DNA from: Pontibacillus yanchengensis | GTDB lineage: Bacteria; Bacillota; Bacilli; Bacillales; BH030062 | Length of the DNA stretch: 64,000 bases | Reading direction: 5' to 3' | Assembly (NCBI RefSeq): GCF_009856295.1 | Contig: NZ_WMEU01000001.1 | Span: 558,001 to 622,000, forward strand | Shown here: one piece after another, positions 54,143 to 63,177 of the stretch | Layout: each line of letters begins with the position of its first letter | How positions within the stretch are numbered: position 1 is the stretch's first letter | The notes under the pieces: generated by a model | The model's input: the letters and a program-made list of their open reading frames with translations, nothing else | Databases searched by the model: none | Told to the model about the DNA's origin: nothing | Made by a program: the position numbers and the translations under genes

Positions 54143-54898
54143 ATGAATGTACTACATAAGGGAATCTTAAGTACTATTCTCGCTCTAGTACTTACAGGCT
54201 GTGCTTCTGAATCACCAAGCCCGTCTACTACTTCTAGTCAAAGTGAACATGAGGAGAGAATCCAAGCCGAAGTAGTAAAGATCATTGACGGGGACACGAT
54301 CTCCGTAAAAATAAACGGTAAAAAAGACACAGTTCGAATGCTTTTGATTGATACACCCGAGACAAAGCATCCAAGTCAACCAGTTCAACCATTTGGACCA
54401 GAAGCTACCGCATTCGCAAAAAAACGTTTGAACAACAAGCACATTTCGTTGGAAATAGGTACTACCAAACGAGATAAGTACGACCGCTTACTTGCCTACG
54501 TGTATGTTGATGGTACTATGTACAATAAAAAAGTGGTCGCTAAAGGACTAGCTAGAGTAGGGTATGTGTACCCACCAAACGACAAATACATAGAGCAATT
54601 AAGAGGAGCAGAAGAGAAAGCTCAAATTGAACATAAAGGTATATGGAGTATAGATGGATATGTTACCGAAGAAGGGTTTCGAGAAGAAGTGATAGATCAA
54701 CAGCCACAACAAAATGACCAAGAGAATAACAATATAGGTGATCTTCCATACAATCCTAATGGAAAAGATAGAGATTGCAGTCATTTCTCCACACAAGAAG
54801 TAGCTCAGCAATTCTTCACCGCAGCAGGAGGACCAGAACAAGATAAACACCGACTTGATCGCGATGGAGACGGCATCGCATGTGAAAGCCTTCCATAA
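54143..54898 (+). CDS. lipoprotein thermonuclease with excalibur domain
   Basis: 251 residues. Lipobox VLTGC, then a staphylococcal-nuclease domain: VVKIIDGDTISVKING, RMLLIDTPETKHP with catalytic Arg and Asp, KRDKYDRLLAYVYVDG with Arg, and GLARVGYVYPP. The C-terminus (DCSHFSTQEVAQQFF, LDRDGDGIACE) is an excalibur calcium-binding domain. A surface nuclease like B. subtilis YncB/YokF, for degrading external DNA/RNA. Confidence 0.92.
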   Translation: MNVLHKGILSTILALVLTGCASESPSPSTTSSQSEHEERIQAEVVKIIDGDTISVKINGKKDTVRMLLIDTPETKHPSQPVQPFGPEATAFAKKRLNNKHISLEIGTTKRDKYDRLLAYVYVDGTMYNKKVVAKGLARVGYVYPPNDKYIEQLRGAEEKAQIEHKGIWSIDGYVTEEGFREEVIDQQPQQNDQENNNIGDLPYNPNGKDRDCSHFSTQEVAQQFFTAAGGPEQDKHRLDRDGDGIACESLP

Positions 54899-54926
54899 GA
54901 TACAAGCATGATATTGGAGTGAGTTG

Positions 54927-55376
54927 ATGAAAGCAAAAGGAATTATTTACTTATCCGGTACACTTGTGTACTATCTAGGTTTGGGTATACGCTATTATAC
55001 AAAATCGCAAGCACAAACAGGTACAGTAGGGTCAAATCCGGACCAAAACCTCTTACATAACACTCTTTATGGAGCTCTAATTGGACTTGCATTTATACTC
55101 TTAACCATCCTAACGTTTGTAGCTGATTATAAGAATTGGGACTCTAGAAACATATCTATCAATAAACTCAATCGTATTTTGTGGTTTTTGCCCTCCTTAG
55201 CTTTTTACCTTATGTTCTTTGGATTTGGGACTTGGGTTGTCACCCATGCACAGGCGATGGAAACCTATACGCCAGGTACACTTGCCATGTGGGTTATTAT
55301 GTTATTATTGGTATTATTAACAGCAATAGTAAGCACTGCTAAATATACCAAATGGATAGATGAAGAAAAATTGTAA
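54927..55376 (+). CDS. four-span membrane protein of unknown function
   Basis: 149 residues, four spans (GIIYLSGTLVYYLGLGI, LYGALIGLAFILLTILTFV, FLPSLAFYLMFFGFGTWVV, MWVIMLLLVLLTAIVS). ATG 54927 has TTGGAGTGAG upstream. It lies 28 bp after the nuclease gene and may share its transcript. No family recognised. Confidence 0.7.
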   Translation: MKAKGIIYLSGTLVYYLGLGIRYYTKSQAQTGTVGSNPDQNLLHNTLYGALIGLAFILLTILTFVADYKNWDSRNISINKLNRILWFLPSLAFYLMFFGFGTWVVTHAQAMETYTPGTLAMWVIMLLLVLLTAIVSTAKYTKWIDEEKL

Positions 55377-55406
55377 CTCTTCCCTAGCATCAATTCTAAG
55401 TAATAA

Positions 55407-55438
55407 GCGCAATTCTTTTATGAAAGAATTGCGCCTTT
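55407..55438 (+). terminator. terminator after the nuclease / membrane protein genes
   Basis: 12-base perfect stem (55407-55418 with 55423-55434), TATG loop, then CTTTTA. It may also serve the convergent gene. Confidence 0.8.
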
Positions 55439-56070
55439 TAATGTTCTATAGTGGGAATATATTTTGAAAGTTTTCTATCAAGAGAATCAATAACATTCAT
55501 AAACATATGAATGATTGCCCCACTTAAAAAGGCAATCAACACTGTCCCAAAACCTATCGCCCCGCCAAAAAACGCAGCAAGTATGACGAGGAAAAGACTA
55601 ATCAATGCTCTGGAAAATGATACCGTTGTCCCGGTTAAATTTTTCACAACAAGCATCATGCGATCAAAAGGGTTGGGAGCAAATTCAGCTTGAAGATTTA
55701 TCGCAATCCCTAATGCAGAAACAATCATACCAAGTAGTAAGTACAAAATTTGGGTGAGCAAGGAACTGGGCTCAACCCATCCATCGAATACATGAATCCA
55801 TATATCTATCCCAATTCCAGTAAGGAAAGATGTTACAAGGGCGATTATTTCTGGACGACGTTTTTCAGCAATAGCATTAAAAACAACCATACTGAAACCG
55901 ACTACAATCTCCCAACTACCGATGGTTAACCCAAACGTTCTATATAATCCGACAAGGAGAGCATCAAAAGGTGACGTACCTAGTTTTGAAAGAATCGTCA
56001 AAGCAATCCCCAACGTCAGAATCACAATACCAAATGTATAATACATAGCTCTTAAATAGATACGATTCAT
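55438..56070 (-). CDS. YczE/YyaS/YitT-type membrane protein
   Basis: 210 residues with five spans and the family pattern ILSKLGTSPFDALLVGLYRT, then ALGIAINLQAEFAPNPFDRM and GAIGFGTVLIAFLSGAIIHM. ATG 56070 is chosen because GGGAGGG lies six bases upstream; an ATG at 56076 abuts that site. Function unknown; B. subtilis YczE affects lipopeptide production. Confidence 0.85.
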   Translation of the reverse strand: MNRIYLRAMYYTFGIVILTLGIALTILSKLGTSPFDALLVGLYRTFGLTIGSWEIVVGFSMVVFNAIAEKRRPEIIALVTSFLTGIGIDIWIHVFDGWVEPSSLLTQILYLLLGMIVSALGIAINLQAEFAPNPFDRMMLVVKNLTGTTVSFSRALISLFLVILAAFFGGAIGFGTVLIAFLSGAIIHMFMNVIDSLDRKLSKYIPTIEH

Positions 56071-56155
56071 CTTCATCCCTCCCATATAGTTAAAGGCATC
56101 CTTTGACATTATCCTAATCACCATAAAGTTTCAAGTGCTTTCACCTATTATCAAT

Positions 56156-57274
56156 TTAAGATGTTCTTAAAAAAGAGGCAACTGCTGAAATAATGCCGAA
56201 TATACAGAACGTTATACCATATCCTATCTCACCTATAAACGTTCCTGCTAAAACAGAACCAATCACTTGACCTATGGAAAGCATCAAGAAAGGCACTCCA
56301 ATCCCAAGTGAAGCATTTGATGAGAATACACGAATGCCCCAAACGATGAGAAGCCCACACATAAATAAATTCGCAATACCGAATAGGGCAGCTCCAACAT
56401 ATGCTACTACAATGTTCCCTGGTTCTATAAACAACAAGATTGGGGCAATACCCATTAGTAATCCAAAAAGTGTATAAGCGGACTGCAAGCCAATCTTTTC
56501 GATAACCGTACCTCCTAAACCACTTAGGATTCCAAAGACCCCAATAACCACCCAAAATAAGGAGAGTTCTAGATTACTATAATTACCTGCAACTTCAATA
56601 TATGTTCTAGAAAATGTCCAAAAACAAGCACTTGAAATCCCCATAAGAACGGACCCTGTAATAATAGACGTTGCCCCTTTCAACCCACGTACGGAAAGAA
56701 TTCCTTGTTGGATGCGAAGCGTAGAGTCAGGTACTGGGAGAATCTTCTTATTCCATATGAGAATGACCAGTGCCAATATAGCGTAAATAAAGTAAGTCAA
56801 ACGCCAATGTGGGGTTAATAAAATAGCAGCTACCCCAGTCATTACAATGCCAATACTTGTTCCTGAATTAATCCATGTATTGGCTTTTCCTTGAAGAGGT
56901 TGTTTTATCCAAAAGGCAATGGCAGCACCATAAGGAGGTGATACTAACCCTGTACTTCCACCAGCCAGAAGAACTCCGAGTGCTAGCATCCATTCTGATA
57001 ATGAACTGCTAATAATGAGTAAACCACTCACCGCAAATATACCAGCTAGCAAAATCAATGGTTTTGGTCCTTTTTTTGAGGTCATAACAGTAGAGAAAAT
57101 AATCGTAAAACAATAGGCAAGATAAAAAAGAGATGAAATAATACCTGAAACCAAATCAGACATTTGAAAAGTCTCATCAATACTTGGTAAAAGAAGCCCG
57201 TAACTGTAACGTGCAAGTCCATAAGTGACCGCAATCATAGATACACCAGGAAAAACGAGTCTAGTAAATTTCAT
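56156..57274 (-). CDS. MFS transporter
   Basis: 372 residues, about eleven to twelve spans, with VTYGLARYSYGLLLPSIDE at the start and STGLVSPPYGAAIAFW in the fourth span region, as in YbfB/CynX-like permeases. A TetR-type operator at 57301-57320 overlaps its promoter region, and the same sequence lies before the tetR gene upstream. It probably exports a toxic compound; substrate unknown. Confidence 0.88.
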   Translation of the reverse strand: MKFTRLVFPGVSMIAVTYGLARYSYGLLLPSIDETFQMSDLVSGIISSLFYLAYCFTIIFSTVMTSKKGPKPLILLAGIFAVSGLLIISSSLSEWMLALGVLLAGGSTGLVSPPYGAAIAFWIKQPLQGKANTWINSGTSIGIVMTGVAAILLTPHWRLTYFIYAILALVILIWNKKILPVPDSTLRIQQGILSVRGLKGATSIITGSVLMGISSACFWTFSRTYIEVAGNYSNLELSLFWVVIGVFGILSGLGGTVIEKIGLQSAYTLFGLLMGIAPILLFIEPGNIVVAYVGAALFGIANLFMCGLLIVWGIRVFSSNASLGIGVPFLMLSIGQVIGSVLAGTFIGEIGYGITFCIFGIISAVASFLRTS

Positions 57275-57300
57275 ACATCATACCACCTTCACATGAAACT

Positions 57301-57320
57301 TAGATAGAACGTTCTTTCTA
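57301..57320 (-). promoter_or_regulatory. TetR-type operator before the MFS gene
   Basis: 20-bp dyad TAGATAGAACGTTCTTTCTA with an inner perfect AGAACGTTCT, 27-46 bp before the MFS start. It differs by one base from the site at 58047-58066. Confidence 0.8.
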
Positions 57321-57449
57321 CCTTTCAGATTAAAAATAGCCTTCATTATAGCAAGCAGTTTGACACAGTCACCCTTCTTATAATTGTGAAGAACTTATAG
57401 TAAACGTAATGATATACAAGTCTTTGAAGAAAAATAGAAAAATGCAAAT

Positions 57450-57480
57450 GAAAAACGGTATCCTGAGGAAGGATGCCGTT
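57450..57480 (-). terminator. terminator of the tetR gene
   Basis: 11-base stem with one mismatch (57454-57464 with 57470-57480) and T run on the minus strand. Confidence 0.75.
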
Positions 57481-57485
57481 GTTAG

Positions 57486-58037
57486 TTAGTATTGGTTTAA
57501 CAACATATTTGTCATTGTAATGGCGTGATCTGTTGCTTGCGTGGAATTTGTTACTTGGGTCATAGACGTTGCGCCTTCTATGATTAACATAAATTGATAA
57601 GCAAAGTTTTTGTAATCATTTATTTCATTGCTTATAGCCAATTCTTCGAAAAAATGGAGAACTTTCATTTTATGATCTCGAGCAATCTGAGTAATATTAT
57701 TATCCGTACCAGAATATACTTCCACAGCTCTTAAGAACATACAACCTTGTGGGGATACGTCCCTTAGAAATTTTCCGTGCTGTTGTACGATTGAAATAAA
57801 TGGAGATTCAGTTAATTTTTCCAACGAAGCATTAAGATAGGACCAGTATCGTTCTGCTCGATTCTTTATAGACTCTTCTACTAAACGATCCTTTGAAGAA
57901 AAATGATTATATAATGTCATGGTTGCAACATTGGCTTCCTTGATAATCTGTTTCAATCCTACTCCATGGAATCCATAATCATAAAAAAGTTGTTCTGCAA
58001 CGTTCAATAATTGTTTTCGTTTCTCACTCAATGGCAA
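57486..58037 (-). CDS. TetR/AcrR family regulator
   Basis: 183 residues. The N-terminal helix-turn-helix is clear (LLNVAEQLFYDYGFHGVGLK, then VATMTLYNHFSSKDRLVEES). The rest is the ligand-binding domain (GCMFLRAVEVYS). Operators before this gene and before the MFS gene share 19 of 20 bases, so it probably represses both until its ligand binds. Confidence 0.9.
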   Translation of the reverse strand: MPLSEKRKQLLNVAEQLFYDYGFHGVGLKQIIKEANVATMTLYNHFSSKDRLVEESIKNRAERYWSYLNASLEKLTESPFISIVQQHGKFLRDVSPQGCMFLRAVEVYSGTDNNITQIARDHKMKVLHFFEELAISNEINDYKNFAYQFMLIIEGATSMTQVTNSTQATDHAITMTNMLLNQY

Positions 58038-58046
58038 ACCTCCTTT

Positions 58047-58066
58047 TAGATAGAACGTTCATTCTA
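58047..58066 (-). promoter_or_regulatory. TetR-type operator before its own gene
   Basis: TAGATAGAACGTTCATTCTA, 10-29 bp before the tetR start and overlapping its ribosome binding region; near-identical to the site before the MFS gene. Indicates autoregulation. Confidence 0.8.
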
Positions 58067-58213
58067 ATTTCAAGTTAGCATGATAGCTTAATTAATACAA
58101 GGATTTTTCATTTAATCTTTCTGGTATGGAATATGGTATCGACAAAAGAAATCATAAGTGAACATATCTAGCCTGATTCATCTGTCTTTAGGTTCATCCG
58201 AACTATTTCAAAG

Positions 58214-58241
58214 AAAAAACACCCCTATTACGATAGGGGTG
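58214..58241 (-). terminator. terminator of the oxidoreductase gene
   Basis: Nine-base perfect stem (58220-58228 with 58233-58241), then six T on the minus strand. Confidence 0.85.
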
Positions 58242-58285
58242 CTGGTTGGTACTACATTAAATGAAGCGTAGAAAGTTCGGGTAGT

Positions 58286-59308
58286 TTATTCCTGATCTGG
58301 CTCTGCTACTTTTACAAGTTGCTTACCTAAGTTTTCACCTTGAAATAGACCAAAAAATGCTTCTGGGATGTTCTCAAACCCTTCAATAATAGTTTCTTCA
58401 TTTTTTAGCTTACCTTCTGATAACCATTTAGCTAGATCTTTCGCACCTTCGCTAAAACGTTCTGCATAATCACCAACGATAAATGCTTGAATACCTGCTC
58501 GAGCTTTCAACAGTTTCGTTTGAACTCGAGGTCCTAAATCAGCATCTGTTCTGTTATAGGAAGATATCGCACCGCATAATGGAACTCTTGCGAAAGAATT
58601 GAGTAGATTTAAAACAGCGTCTGATATTTCGCCACCAACATTATCGAAGTATACATCTACTCCATTCGGGCAAAGACCTGCAAGTGCTTCTTGAACGTCT
58701 TCTACCATTTTATAGTTAATCGCAGCATCAAAGCCCAATTCTTCTACTAGATAGCGGACTTTTTCATCAGAACCTGCAATCCCGACTACATGGGCGCCTT
58801 TAATTTTTGCAATTTGGCCAACAACCATGCCTACAGCCCCAGCTGCACCAGAAACGACAACTGTTTCGCCTTCTTTAGGCTGACCAATATCAAGTAAACC
58901 AAAGTAAGCAGTTAGCCCTGTTAATCCTAAGACACTTAAATAAGCAGAAAGTGGTGCCTGCTTACCGTCTATTTTACGTACTTGACTGGACGGAACTACG
59001 TTAAAACGTCTCCACCCTAACATTCCAAATACTTTATCCCCTACTTCAAAGTCATTGTCTTGAGATTCAATAACCTCACCAACAACTCCGCCAGATATAA
59101 CATCATTCAATTGAAATGGTTCTACGTAAGATTTTTGATCACTCATTCGACCACGCATATAAGGGTCTACTGAAATATATAAGCTTTTTACAACTACCTC
59201 CCCTTTTTGAGGCGGCTTCGTATCAATCGTTTCGTAAGTGAAATTTTCATGCGTCGGCAATCCTTCAGGACGATTTGCTAAAACGATTTGTTCATTTTCT
59301 TGACTCAT
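58286..59308 (-). CDS. NADP-dependent medium-chain oxidoreductase (curcumin/prostaglandin reductase type)
   Basis: 340 residues. No zinc ligands; SLYISVDPYMRGRMSDQKSY is the hallmark of this leukotriene B4 dehydrogenase-like group, and VVSGAAGAVGMVVGQIAK is the NADPH site. Reduces double bonds of enones. Like B. subtilis YfmJ. AAGGAGATTT precedes ATG 59308. Confidence 0.92.
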   Translation of the reverse strand: MSQENEQIVLANRPEGLPTHENFTYETIDTKPPQKGEVVVKSLYISVDPYMRGRMSDQKSYVEPFQLNDVISGGVVGEVIESQDNDFEVGDKVFGMLGWRRFNVVPSSQVRKIDGKQAPLSAYLSVLGLTGLTAYFGLLDIGQPKEGETVVVSGAAGAVGMVVGQIAKIKGAHVVGIAGSDEKVRYLVEELGFDAAINYKMVEDVQEALAGLCPNGVDVYFDNVGGEISDAVLNLLNSFARVPLCGAISSYNRTDADLGPRVQTKLLKARAGIQAFIVGDYAERFSEGAKDLAKWLSEGKLKNEETIIEGFENIPEAFFGLFQGENLGKQLVKVAEPDQE

Positions 59309-59497
59309 GATAAATCTCCTTTCAATGAGTTTACATGTTTACGTTAGCAAAGCAATACTTTATCTATCAACGAATAAGGCTTCCAACAAGCACATTTTGG
59401 AAATATTAAGACTTTTGAAGGATGTAGAAGGATTTCCAACACCTACCTAGAACGTATAAATTAAGAGAAAAACAACCTTTATTAAGGAGATGGTTCC

Positions 59498-59953
59498 ATG
59501 AGTATGACGAAAGATCAAACCGGTATTCCCCATAAGGAGTTAGCAGTATCTTGCTTTAATAATGTTTGGAGGTTGCTAGAGAAACAACATCGCACATCCG
59601 AGGAAAATGATCAAATGATACACGTATGTCATTCTTCACTATGGCACTGGACACAGGTCCCTTCTCATACAAATCAAAATTTATCGATTGGATACTGGCA
59701 GTTATCTCGAGTGTATGCTGTTATGGGACAAGGGGAAAACGCACTCCATTATGCAAAACTTTGTTTAACATATAGTGAGGAGCTTGATCCTTTTTTTATC
59801 GGCTGTGCTCATGAAGCTTTCTCCCGATCCCTTCGAGTATTAGGACAACTAGAAAATGCTGCGTCTGCAAAAAAATTAGCATATACTTATGCTAAGGAAA
59901 TTACCGATGAAAACAGCAAGCAAATTCTTTTAAGTGATTTAGAGACGTTGTAA
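59498..59953 (+). CDS. TPR-like helical protein of unknown function
   Basis: 151 residues, all helical, with paired-helix pattern LSIGYWQLSRVYAVMGQGEN, ALHYAKLCLTYSEE and LGQLENAASAKKLAYTYAKE that resembles tetratricopeptide repeats. AAGGAG precedes ATG 59498. Possibly a binding or scaffold protein; not a recognised family. Confidence 0.7.
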   Translation: MSMTKDQTGIPHKELAVSCFNNVWRLLEKQHRTSEENDQMIHVCHSSLWHWTQVPSHTNQNLSIGYWQLSRVYAVMGQGENALHYAKLCLTYSEELDPFFIGCAHEAFSRSLRVLGQLENAASAKKLAYTYAKEITDENSKQILLSDLETL

Positions 59954-60008
59954 GTGGACCTTCAAAAGTAGTTTATACACCCTCACTTTTATAATATTCC
60001 CTATTAAA

Positions 60009-60042
60009 GTAGAGACAAGTTAGTAACTTGTCTCTACTTTTT
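60009..60042 (+). terminator. terminator of the TPR-like gene
   Basis: 13-base perfect stem (GTAGAGACAAGTT with its complement), AGT loop, five T. Confidence 0.9.
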
Positions 60043-60093
60043 ATATGTAGTGTTTTTCCTTATCTCTAGAGTATGAGAGTAAGAAGCTAGAAT

Positions 60094-60510
60094 CTAGTTA
60101 CAATTCTCAATGTTTTTGTATTCTGGACTTAACTCACTCCACACGTCAAAAGTATTTCCATTTAAATCATAAAATACAAAGTTGTTGCCCGGATGTCCTC
60201 GGTCTTCCATTTCTCCAACAGATACACCTTTATTCTTAAGGTATTCATGAAATCTCTTAAGGTTATTCAATCCATCTACCTCAAACGTTAATGTAAAGTG
60301 ATCATTCCCATTATAATCAAGGAACTGAGTATGTTGTCCTTCTTGAGATTTCACAAGAAAGAAACTTTGATTTGCGAATTCTAATATCGCTTTTTCATCA
60401 TTTCAAAAATTTTCTATAGCACCTAATTTATCTTGATACCAATTAGAAGACAGTTGAACATTCATCACCGGGATATAAGTCGTACCTACACGTTTCAAGA
60501 ATGATTCCAT
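60094..60510 (-). pseudogene. VOC-family protein gene interrupted by one TGA codon
   Basis: ATG 60510 (AAGGAG upstream) begins MESFLKRVGTTYIPVMNVQL and the frame is open to 60094 except for TGA at codon 36 (60405-60403). The rest (FANQSFFLVKSQEGQ, FTLTFEVDGLNNLKRFHEYL, PGNNFVFYDLNGNTFDVWSE) is an intact glyoxalase/dioxygenase-fold protein of about 138 residues. A single base change would restore it; translation might restart at an inner codon but would lose the first strand. Confidence 0.8.
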
Positions 60511-60571
60511 AAACTTATCTCCTTATTTAGGGTTGTAGACCCCAATTGATTATAAACTCATTATACATTTG

Positions 60572-60796
60572 TTAGAATGGTCCCCCACCTTTCCCTAGTG
60601 ATTTACCTTTTTTAGCTTTTTCATATGCATTCTCACTTGGTTTCTCCAACTCTGTAATCTCTTTCCTCTTTGAGTAGACTTTCTCTTTTTTGGAATCTCT
60701 ATATTTAACTATTCCAATAACTAGCACTATAATCCCTATTGAGATAAAAGGTATTACACTCTCGATAGCAATAACTCCCCTCATGTTTAGTTTCAA
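60572..60796 (-). CDS. 74-residue small membrane protein with Gly-rich end
   Basis: One span (VIPFISIGIIVLVIGIV), then a basic/charged tail (KYRDSKKEKVYSKRKEITEL) ending KGGGPF. The start is uncertain: ATG at 60796 or 60784 lacks a ribosome site, while GAGGGGAG lies after the second ATG and would suit a rare ATC start. Layout resembles the protein at 5495-5671. Confidence 0.55.
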   Translation of the reverse strand: MKLNMRGVIAIESVIPFISIGIIVLVIGIVKYRDSKKEKVYSKRKEITELEKPSENAYEKAKKGKSLGKGGGPF

Positions 60797-60930
60797 ACCT
60801 ATATACAGAAGGAATTATAACTTAGGTAAACCTTCATAGTATGAATTAAATAAACGAAGGTTACAATGTTCAGACTAATTCATACATTCTTTACAAAAAA
60901 TTGTCCTCCCTACCCCTTCATATAGTTATA

Positions 60931-61452
60931 CTATTGAGATGACTTCCAATACGCAAGTAACCATTTACTGCCGTTCTCAATTTTGCAGACTTTTTCAAAT
61001 CCACATTTTTCATAGCACTTTATGGCACGGGTATTATAAACTTCAGGATCTAGTACAATTCCATCAGGATTTTTTTGGATCATTATGTCAACTACGAAGC
61101 GTTTGACCATTTGTGTTCCAATACCTTTCCCCCATAATCTAGGTTCGCCAATAAATTGATCGATGCCAACATAAGTTTTATTCTCAGGTAGTCCCCATGC
61201 TTCTGCATCTTCTTTTTTTACAGGGTAGGATTGCATAAAACCGATTGGATCAGTATCTTTTTCAACAATAAATGGAGGTACATTTACTTCACCATTCAAT
61301 CGTGGGCTATATTTTTCTAGTATGCGTTCATACGAGTATGGATCATTAGGATTTCCGTAGAATTGAAGTACTTCTTCGTCTTGAAGCCACTTGGTCATTA
61401 ACAAGAAATCTGTCGGAGACATTGGGCGTATGGATACTTCGTGATAGGACAT
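60931..61452 (-). CDS. GNAT acetyltransferase, AAC(6')-like
   Basis: 173 residues: SIRPMSPTDFLLMTKWLQDE, then VGIDQFIGEPRLWGKGIGTQ and VLDPEVYNTRAIKCYEKCGF. The GIDQFIGEP-LWGKGIGT segment is characteristic of the aminoglycoside 6'-acetyltransferase/siderophore-type GNAT group. Whether it acts on an antibiotic cannot be told from sequence. GAAGGGTGG precedes ATG 61452. Confidence 0.85.
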   Translation of the reverse strand: MSYHEVSIRPMSPTDFLLMTKWLQDEEVLQFYGNPNDPYSYERILEKYSPRLNGEVNVPPFIVEKDTDPIGFMQSYPVKKEDAEAWGLPENKTYVGIDQFIGEPRLWGKGIGTQMVKRFVVDIMIQKNPDGIVLDPEVYNTRAIKCYEKCGFEKVCKIENGSKWLLAYWKSSQ

Positions 61453-61698
61453 ATAGAACCACCCTTCTTTTTATAGTGATTATTCTGAAATTTCTCACAT
61501 AAAATTGTTCATTAAAATGATAACACAAAATAAGGAATTTTATGGGATTTATCGAATTTTTATGTATTTATGATAGACTATCTTAACTACCTAATAAATT
61601 GGATTCCCTTAAGTTTGTTACATAAACTTTTTTTATAATACTCCATTGACTCTAACGTAACGTGATACTCTACTATAAAAACTAGGAGGTGAGTGAAA

Positions 61699-62338
61699 AT
61701 GTATAAAGTAAAAGAAGTAACAAACTTAGTAGGCGTGAGCGTACGCACGCTACATCATTATGATGAGATTGAACTACTACAGCCTGAATCGATAACACCG
61801 GCCGGTTATCGACTTTATACAAATCAAAACCTCAAAAGGCTTCAACGATATTTATCAAAGAAATGGGTATCTCGTTACAGCAAATACAGCAATCCATACA
61901 GGCTCTGGAACATGGCAAGGAAATGGAGAAAACAGAAATGTTTAAAGGATTTGAAATAAAAGAAATAGAAGAGCACCAAAAGAACTATGCCGAGGAAGTA
62001 CGTCAAACGTATCCCAATGATCTTGTAACACAATCTGAACAAAGGACATCTCAATACACTGCACAAATTGGAAAAGAATTAGAAAAGAAACAAATGATAT
62101 TTACAAGCTATTGCAACTCGTATGAATCAAGGCCCTCATAATCCTGAAGTACAGCGCAATGTAACTAGATGACACCAATTTATTACAAATAACTTCTATG
62201 ATTCCTCTCTTGACATCTTCAGAGGGTTAGCTGATTTGTAATAACAGATGAACGATTCATGAAAAACATTGATAAACACAAAGAAGGGCTAGCTGCCTTT
62301 TTAAGTAAAGCGATGATTGTATATCATGATGACCAAAA
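61699..62338 (+). pseudogene. MerR-type regulator with TipAS domain, decayed
   Basis: ATG 61699 follows a perfect AGGAGGTGA. The MerR DNA-binding part is intact (MYKVKEVTNLVGVSVRTLHH, YDEIELLQPESI), but near 61850 the frame shifts to KEMGISLQQIQQSIQALEHG. A TipAS-like ligand domain follows in pieces: TYPNDLVTQSEQRTSQYTAQ, ATRMNQGPHNPEVQRNVTR with TGA, RFMKNIDKHKEGLAAFLSKA. Several frameshifts and a stop show it is dead. Mta/TipAL relatives activate multidrug efflux genes. Confidence 0.85.
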
Positions 62339-62419
62339 AATATGTAAGAAAAAGCGAAACGCCTGGTCTCTTCTCGAAGTAGGCGACATGTAAGTGCCAG
62401 TTATGCTTTCTTTAAAAGT

Positions 62420-62452
62420 AAAAAAAAGGACGTCTAATAAACAAACGTCCTT
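62420..62452 (-). terminator. terminator of the 48-residue gene
   Basis: Eight-base stem (62426-62433 with 62445-62452), long T run on the minus strand. Confidence 0.75.
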
Positions 62453-62471
62453 CTTCTCATTATGCATTGAC

Positions 62472-62618
62472 TTACCCATCATCCATTGTACTTCTTTCTG
62501 GGTGAATTGCTTTTTCAAGCTCTTCTTTTGCCATTACATTCTTCGTATCTTCCGCTTCGCTATATGGTCTGCCTTTTTGACTACCATTATGAGATTCATG
62601 TTTCTTCTTTTTACTCAT
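62472..62618 (-). CDS. 48-residue hydrophilic small protein
   Basis: ATG 62618 follows GGAGGGG. The product MSKKKKHESHNGSQKGRPYS continues with an acidic/basic helix (EAEDTKNVMAKEELEKAI) and ends HPERSTMDDG. Very charged, no hydrophobic segment; the look resembles small spore-associated proteins, but no family is recognised. A terminator follows. Confidence 0.7.
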   Translation of the reverse strand: MSKKKKHESHNGSQKGRPYSEAEDTKNVMAKEELEKAIHPERSTMDDG

Positions 62619-62697
62619 CTGTACCCCTCCTTATAATCAATAGTTTGTGCAGGGGCTGATTTTTTATCAACGGTAGGATGAAATTGTATAGATAACT

Positions 62698-63177
62698 TTA
62701 ATTTTCTGGAGCTCTTCCTAACCCTTTTAAAAAGTGAAGCATCATAGTCACTCCCTGATTAATCTCTGGGTCCCTTAAAGCTTTAGCTAAATCCATAACG
62801 GAGGTTTTCTCTTCCCTTTTACTTCCTTTCATTGCTCCTTCCATCCCTTGGTTCAAACGTGTTGATAATTCTTGAACCTTAGAAACATCGATTTCTCCTA
62901 ACAAGAACATAAATCCACTTATATTTTCTAAGACATTAGAATAGCGCTCTTTATTCGCTTCTGTGACGATGTTTTCTATGGCATCTTCTTTGTGTTTCAC
63001 CAAAGCGGTAAGTGCTTCTAACATGCCCGCTTCATCCAATGCTCTAATTAACTCTATGGCCTTTTCTAATGATTCTCCGTTATCCGCAATTTCGTCCTCA
63101 AGCTTTTGTGCTTTTTTCGCACGTATCTGCTCCTGGTTCATTTCCATGCGTTTGATTTTAGTTATCGCTTTTGCCAT
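62698..63177 (-). CDS. DUF1641 protein (YrhD-like) next to formate dehydrogenase
   Basis: 159 residues, mostly helical: [40 protein letters not shown], then [18 protein letters not shown] and a C-terminal [20 protein letters not shown] with [11 protein letters not shown]. This is the DUF1641 pattern. ATG 63177 has AAGGTGAGTG upstream and overlaps the formate dehydrogenase end, as in B. subtilis yrhED. Probably helps the enzyme or binds to the membrane; not established. Confidence 0.88.
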   Translation of the reverse strand: MAKAITKIKRMEMNQEQIRAKKAQKLEDEIADNGESLEKAIELIRALDEAGMLEALTALVKHKEDAIENIVTEANKERYSNVLENISGFMFLLGEIDVSKVQELSTRLNQGMEGAMKGSKREEKTSVMDLAKALRDPEINQGVTMMLHFLKGLGRAPEN

